Shown: positions 7,942 through 16,334, counted from the first letter of the stretch. The stretch is DNA of 58,865 bases from Flavobacterium sp. (GCF_017985075.1 NZ_JAGNYF010000008.1:1-58865), one strand, 5' to 3'. The notes: generated by a model not told the origin, from the sequence alone. Program-made: numbers and translations.

Positions 7942-8448
7942 TTAATCTTTTTTAGGTGGCGCTTCAGTTTCTTGAATTGGCTGAACAACTTTATCTACAG
8001 GAGCTATTTGTAATGAAATTGGAATGGTATAATATTGTTTTATACTTCTACCATTGTATTGACCTGGAGTCCATTTTGCAGAATTAGTTAATACTCTAAC
8101 TGCCTCTTTTCCCAAACCTAAACCTACAGGATTTTCTTTAATAATATTAATATCTCTAATTGAACCATCATCCCAAACTACAAATTTCACAATTATTGTT
8201 CCAAGTGTTTTCTCAGAAACTTCTGGTAATCTAAAAGAAGAAGCAATATATTTTCTAAAAGCATTCATTCCGCCTGGAGGAACCGCTTGAACTTGTACGG
8301 AAGTATATATTTGATCATAATCCGTTTCATCACTTTTTTCAGTTGTGTTTTCTTTAATCAATTTTGCGTCTTCTTTTGGTGCGTCATTATTCTGTCCAAA
8401 ACCAACTGCCAAACTTAAAAACAAAAGTATTATAAAACCATTTTTCAT
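7942..8448 (-). CDS. secreted TonB C-terminal-domain protein (second copy)
   Basis: A 168-residue protein with a cleavable signal peptide (about residues 1-19, ending GFGQ) and a TonB C-terminal domain (about 60-165). That domain closely matches the one of the tonB gene two positions upstream, including TSVQVQA, PPGGMNAFRK, FVVWDDGSIRDI, GLGLGKEA and QYYTIPIS. It lacks the membrane helix and the Pro/Lys-rich spanner of TonB, so the product would be a free periplasmic or lumenal TonB-C domain. It probably arose by tandem duplication and truncation. It starts 1 base after the small membrane-protein gene. Confidence 0.8.
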   Translation of the reverse strand: MKNGFIILLFLSLAVGFGQNNDAPKEDAKLIKENTTEKSDETDYDQIYTSVQVQAVPPGGMNAFRKYIASSFRLPEVSEKTLGTIIVKFVVWDDGSIRDINIIKENPVGLGLGKEAVRVLTNSAKWTPGQYNGRSIKQYYTIPISLQIAPVDKVVQPIQETEAPPKKD

Positions 8449-8449
8449 C

Positions 8450-8674
8450 TTATTCCTCTTCTTTATTTATTAATCTGTAAAATCTGAAACTAGCGTATAA
8501 AACTAATAAGCCTCCAAATATTCTTCTTCTTATCATCGATACTTCTAGTGGAAAATTATCCCAAAAAGTAACCAAATAAGCCAAAACTAAATAAAAGCAA
8601 AATATTAAAAGTCCTAAAATAAACAGAAATCGCTGTTTGGGCGATTTCTGTTTTAAATTATTTAACCAGTTCAT
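8450..8674 (-). CDS. small two-helix membrane protein, unrecognised
   Basis: A 74-residue protein with a basic N-terminus and two predicted membrane segments (about residues 17-36 and 53-68), ending in KEEE. It lies between tonB and the second TonB-domain gene with 1-base spacers on both sides, so it is firmly within the operon and must be co-translated. I do not recognise a family; a small subunit or stabiliser of the ExbB/ExbD/TonB complex is an inference from position only. Confidence 0.65.
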   Translation of the reverse strand: MNWLNNLKQKSPKQRFLFILGLLIFCFYLVLAYLVTFWDNFPLEVSMIRRRIFGGLLVLYASFRFYRLINKEEE

Positions 8675-8675
8675 A

Positions 8676-9494
8676 TTATTCTGAAGCAGTAATCTGAATT
8701 GAAATAGGTAATGTATAGTATTGTTTTACACTTCTACCATTGTATATACCTGGTGTCCATTTTGGAGACTTAGTTAAAATTCTTGTAGCTTCTTTTCCTA
8801 AACCTAAACCAGCAGGACTTTCTTTTACAATTACAATATCTCTAATAGATCCATCATCCCAAACTACGAATTTAGCTACAACAGTTCCTGTAGTTGTTTC
8901 ATCTACTTCTGGCAAACGGAATGAACTTCCAATTTGCTTTCTAAAAGCATTCATACCACCTGGAGGTGATGCTTGAACTTGAACTGAAGTAAAAATTTGA
9001 TTGTAATCTGTATCATCTCCTTTTTGTTCTTCTTGCGCTAATTCACCAGTTTTTTCAAGACTTGCATTTGCATCCCCTTTAGCTGTTTCTGAACCCGATT
9101 TTTTATCTGGATCAACTGGAGGGATTTCATTTTCAACGGTTTTCTTATTTACAACAACTGGAGGCACATTTTTTACAATGTCAACCACAGATTTCACTTT
9201 TTTAATAGGTTCCACCTTTTTTTGTTCTAAAATTTTCTTTTCCTCCTTTTTAATAGGAGTTTTTACTTTCTTAAGTTCTACCTTGGTGATTTTGGTTTCC
9301 TCTTTATCTTTACTTTTCATTGAAAGATATAAAGCAAAAACCAATCCGATAAAAAATATTGAAGAAATAATTAATGCTAAAACAGTTCTCTTTGAACTAT
9401 TTGTTCTTAATTCGTATGCTCCATAACTTTTATTACGTCCTTCGAATATATTGTCAATTAAACTAGCGTCGCTAAGGTTTACATTTCCACTCAT
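8676..9494 (-). CDS. tonB: TonB energy transducer
   Basis: A 272-residue protein with a short cytoplasmic N-terminus (MSGNVNLSDASLIDNIFEGR), one membrane helix (about residues 37-60), a Lys/Glu/Pro-rich periplasmic spanner (about 65-160) and a TonB C-terminal domain (about 165-270) with PPGGMNAFRK and GLGLGKEA. It couples the ExbB-ExbD proton channel to outer-membrane TonB-dependent receptors such as that at 54302-56572. It lies 16 bases after the second exbD. Confidence 0.9.
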   Translation of the reverse strand: MSGNVNLSDASLIDNIFEGRNKSYGAYELRTNSSKRTVLALIISSIFFIGLVFALYLSMKSKDKEETKITKVELKKVKTPIKKEEKKILEQKKVEPIKKVKSVVDIVKNVPPVVVNKKTVENEIPPVDPDKKSGSETAKGDANASLEKTGELAQEEQKGDDTDYNQIFTSVQVQASPPGGMNAFRKQIGSSFRLPEVDETTTGTVVAKFVVWDDGSIRDIVIVKESPAGLGLGKEATRILTKSPKWTPGIYNGRSVKQYYTLPISIQITASE

Positions 9495-9510
9495 TTTTCT
9501 ATAATTAAAG

Positions 9511-10080
9511 TTATTTTATCTTTTTGTCTTCAAGCATTTTTAAATCGCCTGGAGTTACATCAACAATTGAATACGAAAATGGTTTAACAATTGCCATTTC
9601 ATCTAGAATATCAACTAAATTTTTATAATTAGCTGATTTACTTGCTTTAATAAGCACCATCATCCCTTGTGTTTTTTGATTATCCACATGATCCATCACA
9701 TATTTATTATGAGAAATAAGTGCTTTTCTGATACCTTTACCTCCATAGTTCTCCAATTTTGGAACACCATTTATTTCGGCATCAACATAAGGTTTGTCTG
9801 TTGTACCAATATAATATACTAACTTATCATTTTTACCTAAAACAACAGTTAAAGTCCTCCAAGCTGGAGTTTCTGGTGGGTTAGGATCATCCTGTTTTGT
9901 ATTATCTGGTAAAGCTAAATCCATAGATTGTGGCTTAGACAATGTGGTTGTTAGGATAAAGAAAGTAATCAACAAGAAAGCTAAATCTACCATTGCTGTT
10001 AAATCAACACCTGGATTCGATTTTTTACTTCTTACTTTACCGCCTTTACCGCCACCGCCACCGGTATTTAATTCTGCCAT
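9511..10080 (-). CDS. exbD: ExbD/TolR biopolymer transport protein (second copy)
   Basis: A 189-residue inner-membrane protein with a Gly/Lys/Ser-rich cytoplasmic N-terminus, one membrane helix containing the conserved proton-path aspartate (DLTAMVDLAFLLITFF, about residues 26-41), and a periplasmic domain. It differs from the first copy in the periplasmic domain, so the two probably form a mixed ExbD assembly or act with different transducers. It lies 19 bases after the first exbD. Confidence 0.88.
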   Translation of the reverse strand: MAELNTGGGGGKGGKVRSKKSNPGVDLTAMVDLAFLLITFFILTTTLSKPQSMDLALPDNTKQDDPNPPETPAWRTLTVVLGKNDKLVYYIGTTDKPYVDAEINGVPKLENYGGKGIRKALISHNKYVMDHVDNQKTQGMMVLIKASKSANYKNLVDILDEMAIVKPFSYSIVDVTPGDLKMLEDKKIK

Positions 10081-10099
10081 GTTATTTTTTTTATTTTAA

Positions 10100-10741
10100 T
10101 TAAAAATCTTCATCTCTTAGTGAAGTTACTAAATAAAAATCATTCATGTTTTGCTTTTGAAGGATATCAAAAACATTCTTAACAACTGGATATTTTTCTT
10201 TAGAACTACCTTTTATAGCTATTTCAATTTCCTTGATTTTCTCTACACCTTTGGCTTGTTGTTCCATAACAACCGCTGCATTTGCATAATAAATCCAGTA
10301 AGACAATTCATTTTCAGAAATATCTCCTTTGAAAGGAATACCAGATTGCGTACCTGGTTTATTTCTTTGAGCATTTTTTAAAGCTAATAAAGACTTTAAT
10401 TGCTCCAAAGGAACACCGAATGAATCTAATAAAGAAAACTCATTTATTTCTTGAGGCGTGAAAGCAATATCATATTTTAACGACATAGCTTCTAATGCAG
10501 CAATTCTGGTTTCTCTTTCAGACATTCCAATATATACTGCACTATCACCAACTGTAATAGTAAGTAAGTTTCTTTCTGGCAATTTAGCTTTTATGGTTGA
10601 CGCAGGCGTATCTACTGGCTTAGGCTCAGGTACTTTTGATGTTGCTGTCATGATAAAAAAGGACAATAACAAAAACGCAACGTCACACATGGCCGTCATG
10701 TCGATTCTTGTGCTTTTTTTAGATGTTTTTATATTTGCCAT
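10100..10741 (-). CDS. exbD: ExbD/TolR biopolymer transport protein (first copy)
   Basis: A 213-residue protein with the helix motif DMTAMCDVAFLLLSFFIM (about residues 14-31, aspartate in CDVAF) and a periplasmic C-terminal domain longer than in the second copy, with an insert around residues 85-145. It is part of the proton channel with ExbB and lies 38 bases downstream of exbB. Confidence 0.88.
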   Translation of the reverse strand: MANIKTSKKSTRIDMTAMCDVAFLLLSFFIMTATSKVPEPKPVDTPASTIKAKLPERNLLTITVGDSAVYIGMSERETRIAALEAMSLKYDIAFTPQEINEFSLLDSFGVPLEQLKSLLALKNAQRNKPGTQSGIPFKGDISENELSYWIYYANAAVVMEQQAKGVEKIKEIEIAIKGSSKEKYPVVKNVFDILQKQNMNDFYLVTSLRDEDF

Positions 10742-10779
10742 TTTACTTTATTTTAACTTTATAATTATTTTATGAAATC

Positions 10780-11604
10780 TTAGTTGCTTCCTTTAGCTCT
10801 TTTGTAAGCTTGAGAAATTGCGAAACCAGCTTCGTCAATAAAATAAGTTAAAGTATCAATTTTTGAAGTAAAATAGTTGTATGCAATAACTGCTAAAGTA
10901 GAAGTTGAGATACCAGTAGCCGTGTTAATTAACGCCTCAGAAATACCATTTGCTAATTCTGCTTGATCTGGAGTACCTTCTGCTAATCCAGCGAAAGCTT
11001 TAATCATACCAGATACTGTCCCTAATAAACCTAATAATGTACCAATAGATACTAAAGTAGAAATAATAGTTAAGTGTTTTTCTAACATTGGCATTTCTAA
11101 TGATGTAGCTTGCTCTACTTCTTTAGTAATGTTTTCGGTAGCTGTATCAACATCTAAACCGTCTTTTTTAACTTGCTCAGATTTTAATAAACCTGCTTTT
11201 ATAACATTTGCAACAGAACCTTCTTGTTCATCACAAGCAGCAATAGCTCCTTGAACATCTCCAGTTTTAATTTGAGATAACACTCCTTTTACGAAATTAT
11301 CTAAATTTCCTTTTCCAGCTGCTTTTTTCAAAACGATAAATCTTTCTACAGAGAAAACGATAGTCATTAATAATAATCCCATTAACACAGGAACAATCAT
11401 ACCTCCTTTAAAAACCATACCTAAATAGTTTCCTGGTAAAGGTTGTCCAGCTGGATCACCTTTAACGAAGTTTGCTGGTGCTCCCATTACAAATTTCCAT
11501 AATAAAGCTCCAATAACTATACAAATAACAATAGTTAAAGATGCAAAAACACTACTTCCTTTGCTTCCTTTGTTCTCTACAGAAACGTTTAAATCCTGTC
11601 CCAT
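10780..11604 (-). CDS. exbB: ExbB/TolQ/MotA proton channel protein
   Basis: A 274-residue inner-membrane protein with an extra N-terminal helix (about residues 19-40), then the MotA/TolQ/ExbB core. This has one helix near 68-88 (GGMIVPVLMGLLLM), a large cytoplasmic loop, and two C-terminal helices (about 178-205 with GTLLGLLGTVSGMIKAF, and 222-245 with INTATGISTSTLAVIAYN). It is the first gene of the TonB operon, with a -7 box 63 bases upstream. Confidence 0.92.
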   Translation of the reverse strand: MGQDLNVSVENKGSKGSSVFASLTIVICIVIGALLWKFVMGAPANFVKGDPAGQPLPGNYLGMVFKGGMIVPVLMGLLLMTIVFSVERFIVLKKAAGKGNLDNFVKGVLSQIKTGDVQGAIAACDEQEGSVANVIKAGLLKSEQVKKDGLDVDTATENITKEVEQATSLEMPMLEKHLTIISTLVSIGTLLGLLGTVSGMIKAFAGLAEGTPDQAELANGISEALINTATGISTSTLAVIAYNYFTSKIDTLTYFIDEAGFAISQAYKRAKGSN

Positions 11605-11666
11605 TTTTTTAAAATTTTTAGTTTGAATTGATTAATTATTTGATTTCAATTTTATTTTGATAGTCG

Positions 11667-11674
11667 CAAATTTA
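11667..11674 (-). promoter_or_regulatory. -7 box of the exbB-tonB operon
   Basis: TAAATTTG on the minus strand matches TAnnTTTG. The -33 region is a T-run rather than a clear TTTG. It would give a leader of about 60 bases. Confidence 0.5.
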
Positions 11675-11946
11675 TGTGAATTAGATTTGAAAAAAAAACT
11701 AATTTAATAAAATTTACATTAACTTTTTGAAATTATGCAACAATCATACCAAAAAAGAGATATAGTAAGATTATTTTCAATATTAAACGTTATTATTTAA
11801 TAATTATTCAATAAAATTATGATATTTATTGTTATTCTAATGTTAAGAGATTGTAAAGTTTTCCCGATTTTGTTTTATTTTAATGAAATCAAATACATTT
11901 AATGCTAAGAAACAATGTAATGAAGCTTGTTTTTACGCTTTGAAAA

Positions 11947-11964
11947 CAGAAAAAACGTTTTCTG
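11947..11964 (-). terminator. weak hairpin downstream of kmo
   Basis: Arms CAGAAAA and TTTTCTG with a 4-base loop, 29 bases past the kmo stop. Only 7 AT-rich pairs, so termination is tentative. Confidence 0.35.
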
Positions 11965-11992
11965 AAAATGATTTCTGAAAAATCGGAAGAAA

Positions 11993-13342
11993 TTATTTTT
12001 TTAATAGTTCAATAATTTTATTTTCAACAATATGGCTGTTCCAATTTTGGTCAATATTTTCCATTTTCAATACTTCTTGCATAATTTCGTTTTGTCTATC
12101 TCCAATAGCTAATGCTTCTGAATAAGGTTGGTGACTAAACGTAACACGAGAATATAACGGCACCCATAATTGAGGATGTTTGTCTGAAAACCATTTTTCG
12201 ATTTTCTTTTGCAATAAAAAATTGGTATCTGCTGTTTTTGAGCTCATTTCCATAAAATTTCTGTATGAAAGTTCGGCAATTGCATCTGCATTTGGTTTAC
12301 GAGAATTTTCGTAATCATTTAATAAATTAGCCCAATCATCACCATATTTTTCAAACATTTCCTCCAAAACGGTAATATCCTCAAAGCCCGCATTCATTCC
12401 ATGACCATAAAAAGGTACTATTGCATGACAAGCATCGCCAATCAACGCTACTTTATCACTAAATGTCCAAGGAAAACACTTCATGGTTACTAAATAACTT
12501 GTAGGATTTTTAAAGAAATCTTCTACTAAATTTGGAATAACTTCTTTTGTATCAGGAAAGTGATTCGCAAAGAAACCAACCAATTGTTCCTTGCTTTTAA
12601 TGGATTCGAATGAATTTTCTCCATCATGCGGCATAAAAAGTGTGCAAGTAAAACTTCCATCTAAATTAGCCAAAGCCATTAACATAAAATTACCTCGAGG
12701 CCAAATATGCAAGGACTTTTTATCTAATTTATGTGTACCATCTGGGTTGGCAGGAATATTTAATTCTTTATAGCCAATATTTAAAAATTCTTGCGAATAA
12801 TTAAACATACTCTGGCGTTGCATTTTATGTCTGATTCGAGAAAAAGCACCATCGGCTCCAAAAGTAATATCATAATCATGTGTAGTCCATTCGCCTTTTT
12901 CAGAATCTCCTATTGAAATCGTTGCTGTTGTCAAATCGACATCCCAAACTTTTTCTTCAAAGAAAAAAACAACTCCAGCTTTTTCAGCTAAATCGACCAT
13001 TTTTTTATTCAACAAACCTCTTGAAAGCGAATAAATTACTTCGCCATCTTTTCCATAAAACTGTTCATTAACGGTGTCTTTTTCGGTATGAATGGCACGT
13101 TTTTCAACAGGAATTCCTATACTTAAAACTTCTTGGTCCAAACCAACATCGCGTAACGCTTTCACACCTCTATCAGACAAAACAAGATTAATAGAACGTC
13201 CTGTAAAATTCATTTTTCGAATATCCGGACTTCTGTCGTACACATGAACGGTATGACCTCGTTTTCTTAGATAAATTCCTAATAAAGTTCCCACTAATCC
13301 AGAACCTACTATTGCAATTTTTTTTGGTGTTTGATTTGACAT
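11993..13342 (-). CDS. kmo: kynurenine 3-monooxygenase
   Basis: A 449-residue FAD-dependent hydroxylase that converts kynurenine to 3-hydroxykynurenine with NADPH and oxygen. It has the Rossmann motif GSGLVG (residues 13-18), RSINLVLSDRG (about 49-59, substrate region) and the second FAD motif LIGDACHAIVPFYGHGMNAGFED (about 300-322). It belongs with kynU at 14936-16213. A 12-bp palindrome CTACATATGTAG lies just before its start. Confidence 0.93.
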   Translation of the reverse strand: MSNQTPKKIAIVGSGLVGTLLGIYLRKRGHTVHVYDRSPDIRKMNFTGRSINLVLSDRGVKALRDVGLDQEVLSIGIPVEKRAIHTEKDTVNEQFYGKDGEVIYSLSRGLLNKKMVDLAEKAGVVFFFEEKVWDVDLTTATISIGDSEKGEWTTHDYDITFGADGAFSRIRHKMQRQSMFNYSQEFLNIGYKELNIPANPDGTHKLDKKSLHIWPRGNFMLMALANLDGSFTCTLFMPHDGENSFESIKSKEQLVGFFANHFPDTKEVIPNLVEDFFKNPTSYLVTMKCFPWTFSDKVALIGDACHAIVPFYGHGMNAGFEDITVLEEMFEKYGDDWANLLNDYENSRKPNADAIAELSYRNFMEMSSKTADTNFLLQKKIEKWFSDKHPQLWVPLYSRVTFSHQPYSEALAIGDRQNEIMQEVLKMENIDQNWNSHIVENKIIELLKK

Positions 13343-13367
13343 AAACTATGTACTACATATGTAGTTT
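13343..13367. promoter_or_regulatory. palindrome just upstream of kmo
   Basis: CTACATATGTAG (13353-13364) is a perfect 12-base palindrome with flanking AAACTA/TAGTTT repeats, 10 bases upstream of the kmo ATG within the 51-base spacer after the arginase-fold gene. It could be an operator or an mRNA hairpin at the ribosome binding site. Confidence 0.35.
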
Positions 13368-13393
13368 AAAAAAATTTCGTTTTTGTTTGATTG

Positions 13394-14473
13394 TTAAAAC
13401 TGAACTCGATTTCCAACATTCAGTTTTTGAGATTTAGCAAGAATTCCGCACATATGAAATAACATTCTTGCACCTACATTTCCATCCCAATCGTCATTTT
13501 CTCCTGGCGCTACTTCCACTAAATCAAAACCAATTATTTCTTTACCAGAATTAGCTAATAAATTAAATAAATAAGTAGCTTGTTCGAATGAAAAACCGCC
13601 CGGAACAGGTGTTCCTGTATTTGGACAATACCATGGATACATTCCATCAATATCAAAAGAAATAGTGACTTTTTGTGGTAACTGCGAAATGATTTCTTCA
13701 CATTGTTGTTTCCAAGTTTGTCCTTCAAACGCTTTTGCTTTCATATCAGCATCTGTATGGACAAGCACTCTACCATTTGATTTTTTTACGACAGCCACTT
13801 CTTGTTCGCAAAAATCTCTAATTCCAACTTGAATAATTTTTGATACTTGAGGAATTTGTAATGTATTATACATTATAGAAGCATGAGAATAGGTGAATCC
13901 TTCATAAGCCACTCGCAAATCCATATGAGCATCCAAATGCAGGATACCAAAATCATCGTGTTGTGTAGCTAAAGCTTCATAATAACCAAGTGGCGTGCTG
14001 TGATCTCCGCCTAAAAGTGCTACTTTTTTTCCTTTATTTTGCCAAAATAACACTTTTTCTTTCACTTCCGTATGAAGTGTTCTACAAGCTGTATTAATTT
14101 TATGCAAATCTTCCATTAAAGCAGGAAACGTTTCTACATCTTCGCCATTTTCAAGAGCTTCAATAATAGGTTGTGCTATGTTTTTATATTTTTCAGAGTT
14201 TTTTGCCCATTGTTCAGGCGCTTCATCCATATAAATTCCAAGTTTCCATAATTCTGGAAAATCTTGATGTAATAAATCTACTTGAAATGAGGCATCAAAA
14301 ATAGCAGCAGGACCTTCAGAGGCACCCGCACCATAACTCACTGTTACTTCCCAAGGTACAGGAATAATAATAATTTCAGATTCTTCGGCTGTAAAAGGCA
14401 ATCCAAAAATGGTAGCATCTGCTAAACCAGGTTGTGACGGATCGAAATTTTCTATTTTTTGTTGTTTGCTCAT
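13394..14473 (-). CDS. arginase-fold (ureohydrolase family) metal hydrolase
   Basis: A 359-residue member of the arginase/agmatinase/formimidoylglutamase superfamily. The metal ligands are intact: GGDHS (about residue 155), DAHMD (about 180) and SFDID (about 272-276), with GTPVPGG following. The usual DP after the third motif is MYP here, marking a divergent subgroup, and an N-terminal extension precedes the first motif. It lies between kynU and kmo on the same strand. The substrate is uncertain: annotation as agmatinase or arginase would come from the fold only, and a formamide- or amide-hydrolysing step of the kynurenine pathway is possible. Confidence 0.8.
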   Translation of the reverse strand: MSKQQKIENFDPSQPGLADATIFGLPFTAEESEIIIIPVPWEVTVSYGAGASEGPAAIFDASFQVDLLHQDFPELWKLGIYMDEAPEQWAKNSEKYKNIAQPIIEALENGEDVETFPALMEDLHKINTACRTLHTEVKEKVLFWQNKGKKVALLGGDHSTPLGYYEALATQHDDFGILHLDAHMDLRVAYEGFTYSHASIMYNTLQIPQVSKIIQVGIRDFCEQEVAVVKKSNGRVLVHTDADMKAKAFEGQTWKQQCEEIISQLPQKVTISFDIDGMYPWYCPNTGTPVPGGFSFEQATYLFNLLANSGKEIIGFDLVEVAPGENDDWDGNVGARMLFHMCGILAKSQKLNVGNRVQF

Positions 14474-14513
14474 TTTAGATGTTCGGATATTTGATATTCA
14501 GATTTTAGATTAT
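14474..14513. repeat. degenerate octamer repeat, left flank of the S23-family gene
   Basis: On the minus strand this reads ATCTAAA, ATCTGAAT, ATCAAAT, ATCCGAAC, ATCTAAA. It corresponds to the octamers of the right flank in opposite orientation. Confidence 0.55.
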
Positions 14514-14517
14514 TACG

Positions 14518-14877
14518 TTATAATTTATTCTGAAGATATTTTATAAATTTAATGATCATTTTAATAATTTGAGTTAATTCTTCAGATAACAAAATTAAAT
14601 CATCTGATGAAATATAACCTAATTCTGATGAAACTAATAACTGCGTCTCTATTTCATAACAAGAACCTAAAGCGTTTTCTAAATAAATTATGAAATGCTT
14701 ATCCGATGATTTCGAAGAACCTTCTGCAATATTTGAAGGAACCGAAACCACGGCTCTATTTAATTGACTTACTAAACCAAATTTTTCTTCTTTTGGAAAT
14801 GTATTTGTTGTTAAATAAATCTTTGGACAAAACTTTACTCCTAATTTCCAAATCTCTAATTCTTTATAATTATGCAT
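14518..14877 (-). CDS. four-helix-bundle protein (23S rRNA intervening-sequence / S23 family)
   Basis: A 119-residue protein of the S23/IVP four-helix-bundle family, with the typical opening YKELEIWKLG, then LVSQLNRAVVSVPSNIAEGSSK (about residues 37-58) and YLENALGSCYEIETQLLVS. Members are encoded in intervening sequences of 23S rRNA genes and also free-standing. Here it interrupts the kynurenine cluster and is flanked on both sides by octamer repeats that match as reverse complements, suggesting insertion. Function is unknown for the family. Confidence 0.88.
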   Translation of the reverse strand: MHNYKELEIWKLGVKFCPKIYLTTNTFPKEEKFGLVSQLNRAVVSVPSNIAEGSSKSSDKHFIIYLENALGSCYEIETQLLVSSELGYISSDDLILLSEELTQIIKMIIKFIKYLQNKL

Positions 14878-14894
14878 ATTGTAAATCTGTTTTT

Positions 14895-14928
14895 TCTGAA
14901 AATCCGAAAATCTGAAAATCCGAAAATC
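14895..14928. repeat. 4 x 8-bp tandem repeat (TCYGAAAA), right flank of the S23-family gene
   Basis: Units TCTGAAAA, TCCGAAAA, TCTGAAAA, TCCGAAAA in alternation, ending TC. It lies between kynU and the S23-family gene start. Confidence 0.8.
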
Positions 14929-14935
14929 AATATTT

Positions 14936-16213
14936 CTATTTTAAAATTCCTTTTTTCAAAATTTGTCCAAAATTATAAATATCTTCAAAAGACGTATAAA
15001 ATGGAACGGGTGCTAAACGAATAACATTAGGCTCACGCCAATCTGTAATTACTCCATTTTGCATTAAATAAGTGAATAATTCTTTGCCTTGTCCGTGTAA
15101 ATATACTGATAACTGACAACCTCTTTCAGATTGATTAGAAGGCGTGATAACTTCAAAATTCGCTTGTGGAATTTCTTTATCGATTTCATGTAGAATAAAT
15201 TCTAAATAAGAAGTGATACGATTTCTTTTCGCAATTAGTTTTTCCATACCTACTTGAGCAAACATTTCAACAGTTGCTAAATAGGGTGCTAAAGATAAAA
15301 CGGGTAAATTACTAACTTGCCAACCGTTAGCGCCTTCAACCGCATCAAAATTTGGTTCCATTAAAAATCTACGGGATTTATTATGTCCGTACCAACCTGC
15401 AAATCGATCTAAATCTTTGTTAGTATGATGTTTTTCGTGGACAAAATATCCAGAAGCATTTCCTGGTCCTGAATTCATATATTTATAACTACACCACGCG
15501 GCAAAATCGACATCCCAATCGTGTAAATTTAATTTAATATTTCCTGCAGCATGAGCCAAATCCCAACCAACAATTGCCCCTGCCTTATGCCCGGCTGCCG
15601 TGATGGTTTTCATATCGAAAACTTGACCTGTATAATAATTAACACCACCAATAAAAACAAGTGCTAACTCGTCTCCTAATTCTTCAATTTTTGCTAAAAT
15701 ATCTTCTGGTCGGGTAGTTAATTCACCTTCTCTTCTTTTGATTTCAACAATTGCATCTTCTGGATCAAAACCGTGAAATTTCACTTGACTTTGCAACATA
15801 TATTGATCGGAAGGAAATGCTTTTTCTTCGCATAAAATTTTAATTCTCTTGCCTTTTGGTTGGTAAAAAGAAACTAAAAGTAAATGTAAATTGACTGTTA
15901 ATGTATTCATCACACCAACTTCTGATGGTTTCGCACCAACAATTTTTGATAATGGTTCGCAAAATCTTTCATGATAATCCCACCATGGTTTTTCTGAATA
16001 AAAATGACCTTCTACAGCCATATTTGCCCAATCATCCATAATGTCATCAACATATTTTTTGGTGATTTTTGGTTGTAAACCTAATGAGTTTCCTGTAAAA
16101 TAAATTACATTTTGATTGTTATGTTGTGGAAAATAAAATTCGTTTTTATACGATTTTAATTCATCTTGAGCATCTAAGCTTATTGCGAATTCTTTAGTAT
16201 TTTGAAAGTTCAT
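14936..16213 (-). CDS. kynU: kynureninase
   Basis: A 425-residue PLP enzyme of fold type I that cleaves 3-hydroxykynurenine to 3-hydroxyanthranilate and alanine. It has FTGNSLGLQPK near residue 40, GWDLAHAAGN (about 215-224) with the cofactor-ring aspartate, and CSYKYMNSGPGN (about 242-253) with the Schiff-base lysine. It is the first gene of the kynurenine cluster; a -7-like TACTTTTA lies close upstream. Together with kmo it leads toward quinolinate and NAD; tryptophan dioxygenase is not in the window. Confidence 0.94.
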   Translation of the reverse strand: MNFQNTKEFAISLDAQDELKSYKNEFYFPQHNNQNVIYFTGNSLGLQPKITKKYVDDIMDDWANMAVEGHFYSEKPWWDYHERFCEPLSKIVGAKPSEVGVMNTLTVNLHLLLVSFYQPKGKRIKILCEEKAFPSDQYMLQSQVKFHGFDPEDAIVEIKRREGELTTRPEDILAKIEELGDELALVFIGGVNYYTGQVFDMKTITAAGHKAGAIVGWDLAHAAGNIKLNLHDWDVDFAAWCSYKYMNSGPGNASGYFVHEKHHTNKDLDRFAGWYGHNKSRRFLMEPNFDAVEGANGWQVSNLPVLSLAPYLATVEMFAQVGMEKLIAKRNRITSYLEFILHEIDKEIPQANFEVITPSNQSERGCQLSVYLHGQGKELFTYLMQNGVITDWREPNVIRLAPVPFYTSFEDIYNFGQILKKGILK

Positions 16214-16262
16214 TTTTAGTAGGTTTTAAAGCGTAAAAGTAACAAAAAAATAAGATATAAAA

Positions 16263-16285
16263 AAACCCAACTACATGTTGGGTTT
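16263..16285 (-). terminator. terminator of queA
   Basis: Arms AAACCCAAC (16263-16271) and GTTGGGTTT (16277-16285) with a 5-base loop, then a T-run on the minus strand. Placed between the queA stop and the kynU start. A second short hairpin ATCTGAA/TTCAGAT lies at 16297-16315. Confidence 0.85.
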
Positions 16286-16334
16286 ATATTTTAAGAATCT
16301 GAAATAGGTTCAGATAATCAATTATTTAATTTGA

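Larger units (their letters stand above)
11605..11992. other. 388-base AT-rich intergenic region upstream of exbB
   Basis: No coding region is seen on either strand. The left part holds the exbB promoter; the right end holds a weak hairpin after kmo. The middle is AT-rich with no repeat or structure I can support. Confidence 0.6.

Noticed and set aside
7938-7988. Extended N-terminus for the PstS-like lipoprotein
   Set aside because: It runs into the upstream TonB-domain gene and would bury the lipoprotein signal peptide.
11605-11992. Hidden small gene upstream of exbB
   Set aside because: No frame with convincing start, length or composition on either strand.
14895-14928. Octamer repeat as a CRISPR array
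   Set aside because: Units are 8 bases with no spacers and no cas genes nearby.
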